A stretch of DNA of 64,000 nt. It comes from Polytrichum commune. Its lineage: Eukaryota > Streptophyta > Polytrichopsida > Polytrichales > Polytrichaceae. This document shows, in pieces, positions 59,311-64,000 of the stretch; positions within the stretch are counted from its first letter, which is position 1, and the number at the start of each line of letters is the position of its first letter. Both the position numbers and the translations under genes were made by a program. The notes beneath the pieces are model-generated. The model was given only the letters and a program-made list of their open reading frames with translations, was not told the DNA's origin and searched no databases. The DNA lies in contig OX485804.1 in the NCBI GenBank assembly GCA_950295325.1, forward strand, positions 34,348,001 to 34,412,000. The letters run 5' to 3'.

Positions 59311-62300
59311 TAGTTCTAAAGGTTTCCATTCAAAGGCTCACTTACCTTACTATCACATATCACAAAATCCCATCAAACACCTATAACTGACCAATCTATG
59401 GTTAGGTTTGAGTCTTAGACAAACACAAAAAATAAATAAATACACGTGTGTAAAAGAGATTGGAGTACACCTACACATTTATTAACTACTCTAAACTCAC
59501 CAGTCAACGTATTCGCAAAGACCTATGCATCCATTCAAAGAATCATCATACATGTACTTCTGTTCAACAAAACTAAATCAAAGAGAGTCCAACAACCATT
59601 CCAATTTGTGTCGACGTTGCACCCATCAACTTGCTAATAAGGTAAACATGTGCTTCATTACGTAAATGTGATCAAAAGAAGACATGGCACATGCACAAAA
59701 CATACAGAAGATTGTTAAATCGACCACGTAGTCCGTTGAAACGAGCATAGAGATGCATCGCGCAGTCACACGACATGTCAGAATTTAATTTTTCATCGCA
59801 CACATGAAGAGAAACAAAGTATCAACCTTGCTTCCTCTTTCTTTACATTCCAACTTACAAGTAGACAAGCCATATGACTGCGTGACGCATCTCTATGCTC
59901 ATTTTAACCAATGTGTCATCGATTTAACAATCCCCCACCCAAAAAACCTATATATATATATACACACACACACACATACACACACATGCATGCATCTGGT
60001 GTCATGATCACTGCAGCCTACTTACACGTTTGTGAAGGGAGTAGGTAGGTAGTAAGAGATGATGGGCAAGGTCCATATCCAATCATGGTACATAAATCCA
60101 AAGGAGATCGAGGCGCGCTGACCACCTGGCCTTCCCTTCCCACCTGTCCATCATGGATGCAACTTCCTTCACTCGCTCACTCACTCCCCTTGCCAAAAGT
60201 GCTTTGTGCAGGCCATGAGCATCACCGAGTGTCGTCATTCCCAATTGCAATCCCAAACCCATCCCAAGTTCCATCACCGGTTGCTCATTCAAGAAGGAAG
60301 AGAGAGCGAGAGAGAGAGAGAAAGAGAAGGGTTACAAGATCTCACTTGTCCACAAGTTTGCGTTCACGGAGGCGCGGTGTTGTTCGCGTCCAGGTCTTAG
60401 AGTATGTGCATGAGTTGGTGGGTTATGATTGATAATCAGCTCGAATATTGGGTGTATCATTTTTCGATCACGCGGCTTGTCATCCACTCTCCTCTCGTTG
60501 GTTATTTAGCTTGTGCATGTCGATATGAGATGAAAATATGAGGTGACAAGAGTGACTTTGAAAGTTTCACCAACACATCCCAAAATTAAACAAAATTTTC
60601 GCAATTGCGTGACTGAAACTAACCATAACAAATAGTGTAGCTTTCAAAATAAAGCATGAGCCCGCAGTTCACAAAAATTAGTGGCGGCTCGCCTTAGAGA
60701 TGACCCCCCTCCACCTCTCAAAGTTAAAACCCCTTAATGTACTTGTGGGTATACAATCTAGTGTGAACAACATTTTTTGCCAAGTATCCTTTCACTACTT
60801 CATGGTACAGGTCCCTTATGGGTTGGCTACATTATCTATATCAATTAGTAGGCGGGAGTAAAGGGGAGGTAGGTATTTGGAACTCAAATAACTGAGGGTC
60901 TCACAAACTGGTAATGTAGAGGGTGCCAAAACAAACACCCCACCCAAAACCAACACCTATAAACGTCTCCCAATCGCCAAACGTTTTACTATCTTGAACC
61001 GTTCCTGATGGTGTAGAAATGTTCGGGCCCATGAAGTGACAGTATTAGGTGCCACTAGTGGCACTACCTCGTGTCGGCCTCCACTATTTCCATGTAGGGT
61101 AAGTAACGGGCTCCTCTCTATCTTGGGTCGGTTCAAGGTGGGTTTAGGGTGGTTTGGCAGTGCCTATTATATATAGCCATTCTATTCACAAAGCCAATGA
61201 GGTAGGCCCACAAAGCACAAAGAGGGTCGGTACCCAGGATGCAAGATGACGGTTTTGCAAGTGAACTAGGTGGCATCATGGAGGTGATCATGTGGCTTTG
61301 CACACCGTTATGAGTTGGGCTTTGATCTAGCTTGGGTCCAGTACCCAACTACGTTGTGTTGGTCTGAGGCAATGAAGATGGGGGCCTCATCATATACAAG
61401 GTCATCATAACACACAGGGTCTAGGGATTGTTTTAAGGAAGCTACACTAAATTTGATATTTTATGTCATATGGTATTTTATGTCACTATGATAACTTTTC
61501 GGATGATGCTTCATATGAATAAGTGAACAAATATTGTCATGGATGATGGATGAGTTCATCCGTAGGCCAAAACCCTACCTTCTACTTGCAACTCACACTC
61601 GCAGCTCGTGAAGGCAGGTGGCTATGATCTCATAGTTGGGGGACATAGGTCTAGGGGTGGAACAAACATACACTTCATTCACGTCGGTCCCCTACCGGAG
61701 ACCAAAGTTTCTCCTCCTCCTCATAGTTGGGCTCATCATATCAGTTTAGTCATACTCATCCTAGGTGTGAGTGCCTCATGTGGCTAGCTAGTTTGGGGTG
61801 TTGACTGAACCTTGAATAAAAATAAGTTGGTCACATTTGAATTATGTGCATTATCAATTGCAACACATGAGATTCTTGGCACACAATAGAGCGTCTCCAT
61901 CATTGCATGCCCTTCTTCCATTCACAATGCTTGAATATGGCAGCTGAAGAATCGTGACCAAAGAAACACTTATAATGGTCTAATTTTGCAATCATATCAA
62001 GGTCACATCCACAAATATCACAAGCCCTCTCATGAGTAACCATTAACCGCAACATATGTGAACCTCAAAATGGACCCCTGCCCCTAGTGTTCAAGTTTGA
62101 AGTGTGCACATGCATTTCAATGTGAAGGGCTTCAAAATAATCACACTTCACTCAAACTTACAAACTTTTTTTTGCAACACTTCACCAAAAAAAAAACTTG
62201 ATATTGGTTGTTTTGTATTGAATATGAAAGTAATATGATGTCTCATGATATTGAGGAAGTACATGCATTAAAATGATGCACTAAAAGTATCTAGATTCCC

Positions 62301-63015
62301 TACATGATGCACTTAATCATCATCCAACTCCAAAGGCAAAGCCCTCCGGTTGTTGGTCGATTCCCAAGTGTCAAAAATTCTAGCCCAATCCATATTTTTC
62401 ATTGGATGACCGCACAATGACACTCGCATGATTTCATCCAATGTTTCAAGTTTCAATCAACTTCTGCGATCACTCTTCACCCAATTTTTTTTGGAAAATC
62501 CACATTCACATATAGTTGTGTTTGCCAAGGTGAAATTGCAGTCAGTGCCAAGCTAAAACTGTAGGAGTTATTGGAATTTGAAAGTGTCTGCTAGAGTGCC
62601 AAGACTGGAGTCTAGCTATGTTTCTATTTGCAAATTATAGCCATTATATTTTGTGACAAGCAATTTTTGGAGAGGCCTTCACTGTGACTAGTGGAAACTT
62701 TCCAGAGCACATTTTGTGAAGTGCCCCAAATAAATATATAAACTTTTTTGACGGCCAAAATGACATTTAACAGGTGTTGAAGACTTCAGTATTGAACACT
62801 TACCCCCCCCCCCCCCCCCAACATGAACACTCTCTATAATTACAGAATCAACACTTATGTATGAGATAATTATTAGACTATTATCAATCTTTTACAATCC
62901 ACTCAAGAAAGGAGAGTATTGAGTGGGGCTTGACAGAAATGACCCGTTGCCAATCACAAGTCATAATCAGTATCCTAAATGAGAGTATGCATTGATGGGC
63001 TCCAGATAAGAAGAC
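59311..63015. other. Intergenic; one exon-like frame near 60.1-60.3 kb
   Basis: Mostly unannotatable. A minus-strand frame at 60292-60083 reads MNEQPVMELGMGLGLQLGMT then SERVKEVASMMDRWEGKARW, which looks more protein-like than its surroundings but has no known motif. A C run lies at about 62803-62819, and TA/CA runs at about 59951-59990. The stretch 61440-61560 matches the short repeat at 11740. Confidence 0.35.
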
Positions 63016-63019
63016 AGAG

Positions 63020-63180
63020 CCAATGAACAGGGACAACTGACCGCTGGTTCCAGATAAACCGGTTGAGTTTGAAGAAATAACCGGTTGAAGTTAAGGACTT
63101 CTCCAAAATTACGGATCATTTTAGAATACATTTCAAATTAATAAAGGAAAGCCAGAAGATCACAACGTAACAAATAAATA
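63020..63180. repeat. Dispersed repeat R3, inverted
   Basis: 'ataaaccggttgagtttgaa', 'ataaccggttgaagtt' and 'aggacttctcc'. A second R3-like piece ('cagttggttttggaaacac', 'aaaaacctctttggacattg') lies at 63575-63650. Confidence 0.6.
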
Positions 63181-63819
63181 AATAACCAACGTCGGGCAAT
63201 CCCACATGAATTTGAGCATGTTGGTCCTAAACCTGCTCAAAAATCCTCTTGGTGCAAGGTGGGGTTTATAACCTACCTTGCACTGGGTGGGCTCTTGGCT
63301 TCCTACTTACCTAGTTAATTTTTTTTTTCCCCGTCAAGTAGAGAGAAGATTTCACAATGGAAATTGAATTGCCAACCACTCCATTCGGAAATGAGTACCT
63401 CTCCACTATCACCCGGTAGTTTAGGGTCATCTCGGACCTCACAAGATAACATTGTTAAGTAGTGTGCATTCATTCATGTGAACCCTGAGAATATGACCAT
63501 GGGATGTCCTAGCAAGTGCAAATTTAGTCTCGGGACCACATGAACGAAACACATTGCTTAATAATGTTATGAACATTTACCCAGTTGGTTTTGGAAACAC
63601 TAAGATTTTGATTGATTGTGCCCAAAAACCTCTTTGGACATTGAGGTGGGCCTCATGAGCAACCCCTTCAAGAACTCACGCCAATGGATCGTCCGGAGGA
63701 AACATAACTTGAATGATGTAGCCAAGAGGGGTCATAAGGCTAGAGCTCATAAAATGAAATCGATTTCAAAGTCCACAAAGCCAAAAGGTTAATTCTTTAA
63801 TGGTTATTCTTTTTGACTG

Positions 63820-63930
63820 GCCCCATTTCTTCTAGGATATGAAACACACGATTAGTACAAGATGGTAAGCAAATGCAAACCAAGGTTGTAGCTGAATTTC
63901 GTCATGATTTTAGGAGCTATGGTTATTGAC
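63820..63930 (-). repeat. Dispersed repeat R1, inverted copy
   Basis: Reverse complement carries 'tagctcctaaaatcatgacg', 'gtttgcatttgcttaccatct' with substitutions, and 'cgtgtgtttcatatcctag'. Confidence 0.5.
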
Positions 63931-64000
63931 TCATGCAAGCATCTAAATTTACATGGGTAGCAAGCTATTCGTGAAGACAACCTAAATGCACATATCAATG

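Overview
The window looks like repeat-rich nuclear DNA from a large plant-lineage (streptophyte) genome. The grounds are introns with GT-AG borders, a short (CCCTAAA)n telomere-type tract, abundant MITE-like and CACTA-type DNA transposons, a non-LTR retrotransposon remnant and long microsatellites. I see no bacterial operons, no tRNA or rRNA genes, and no recognisable housekeeping gene. The species cannot be told from the sequence alone.

The most informative region is 14.3-27.4 kb. I read it as one 13,094-bp DNA transposon (14339-27432). Its ends are inverted repeats that match at 23 of 24 positions, both begin TATGTGAGCG, and both are flanked by the 4-bp direct repeat CTTG. Inside are (i) a small basic/acidic ORF (14811-15277, +); (ii) convergent to it, a multi-exon transposase (19110 to 15439, -) with a MULE-like D-D-C/H-E arrangement and a C-terminal SWIM zinc finger; and (iii) divergent from the transposase, a coding region on the + strand in two blocks (19430-20429 and 24564-27252). 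The splice signals of these two blocks are compatible with one 983-codon gene whose 4.2-kb intron holds 25 copies of a 22-bp perfect or near-perfect palindrome (core CTCGGATCCGAG). The downstream block encodes an unrecognised conserved-looking protein with a G-N-H-R motif. The transposase has one in-frame TAG and one frame change, and one intron donor downstream is GT>AT, so this copy is probably recently inactivated.

A second transposon, a 5.2-kb CACTA-type element (48308-53526), has 24-bp ends (21 identical) and a 3-bp GAG target duplication. It carries a (CA)70 tract but no recognisable transposase. It sits in GC-richer DNA (44.3-48.3 and 53.5-54.3 kb) that holds a decayed coding region (44540-46218) and a stem-loop-rich repeat of about 200 bp. 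The same repeat occurs twice inside the 13-kb element.

The remainder (1-14.3, 27.4-44.3 and 54.3-64 kb) is intergenic: three families of TIR/MITE elements, three dispersed repeat families (called R1, R2 and R3 here), a 273-bp tandem repeat, a LINE C-terminal remnant on the minus strand (55854-56813), a possible hAT fragment and microsatellites. One MITE (40083-40268) is nested in an R3 copy, with a TTA duplication and an intact empty site in another R3 copy.
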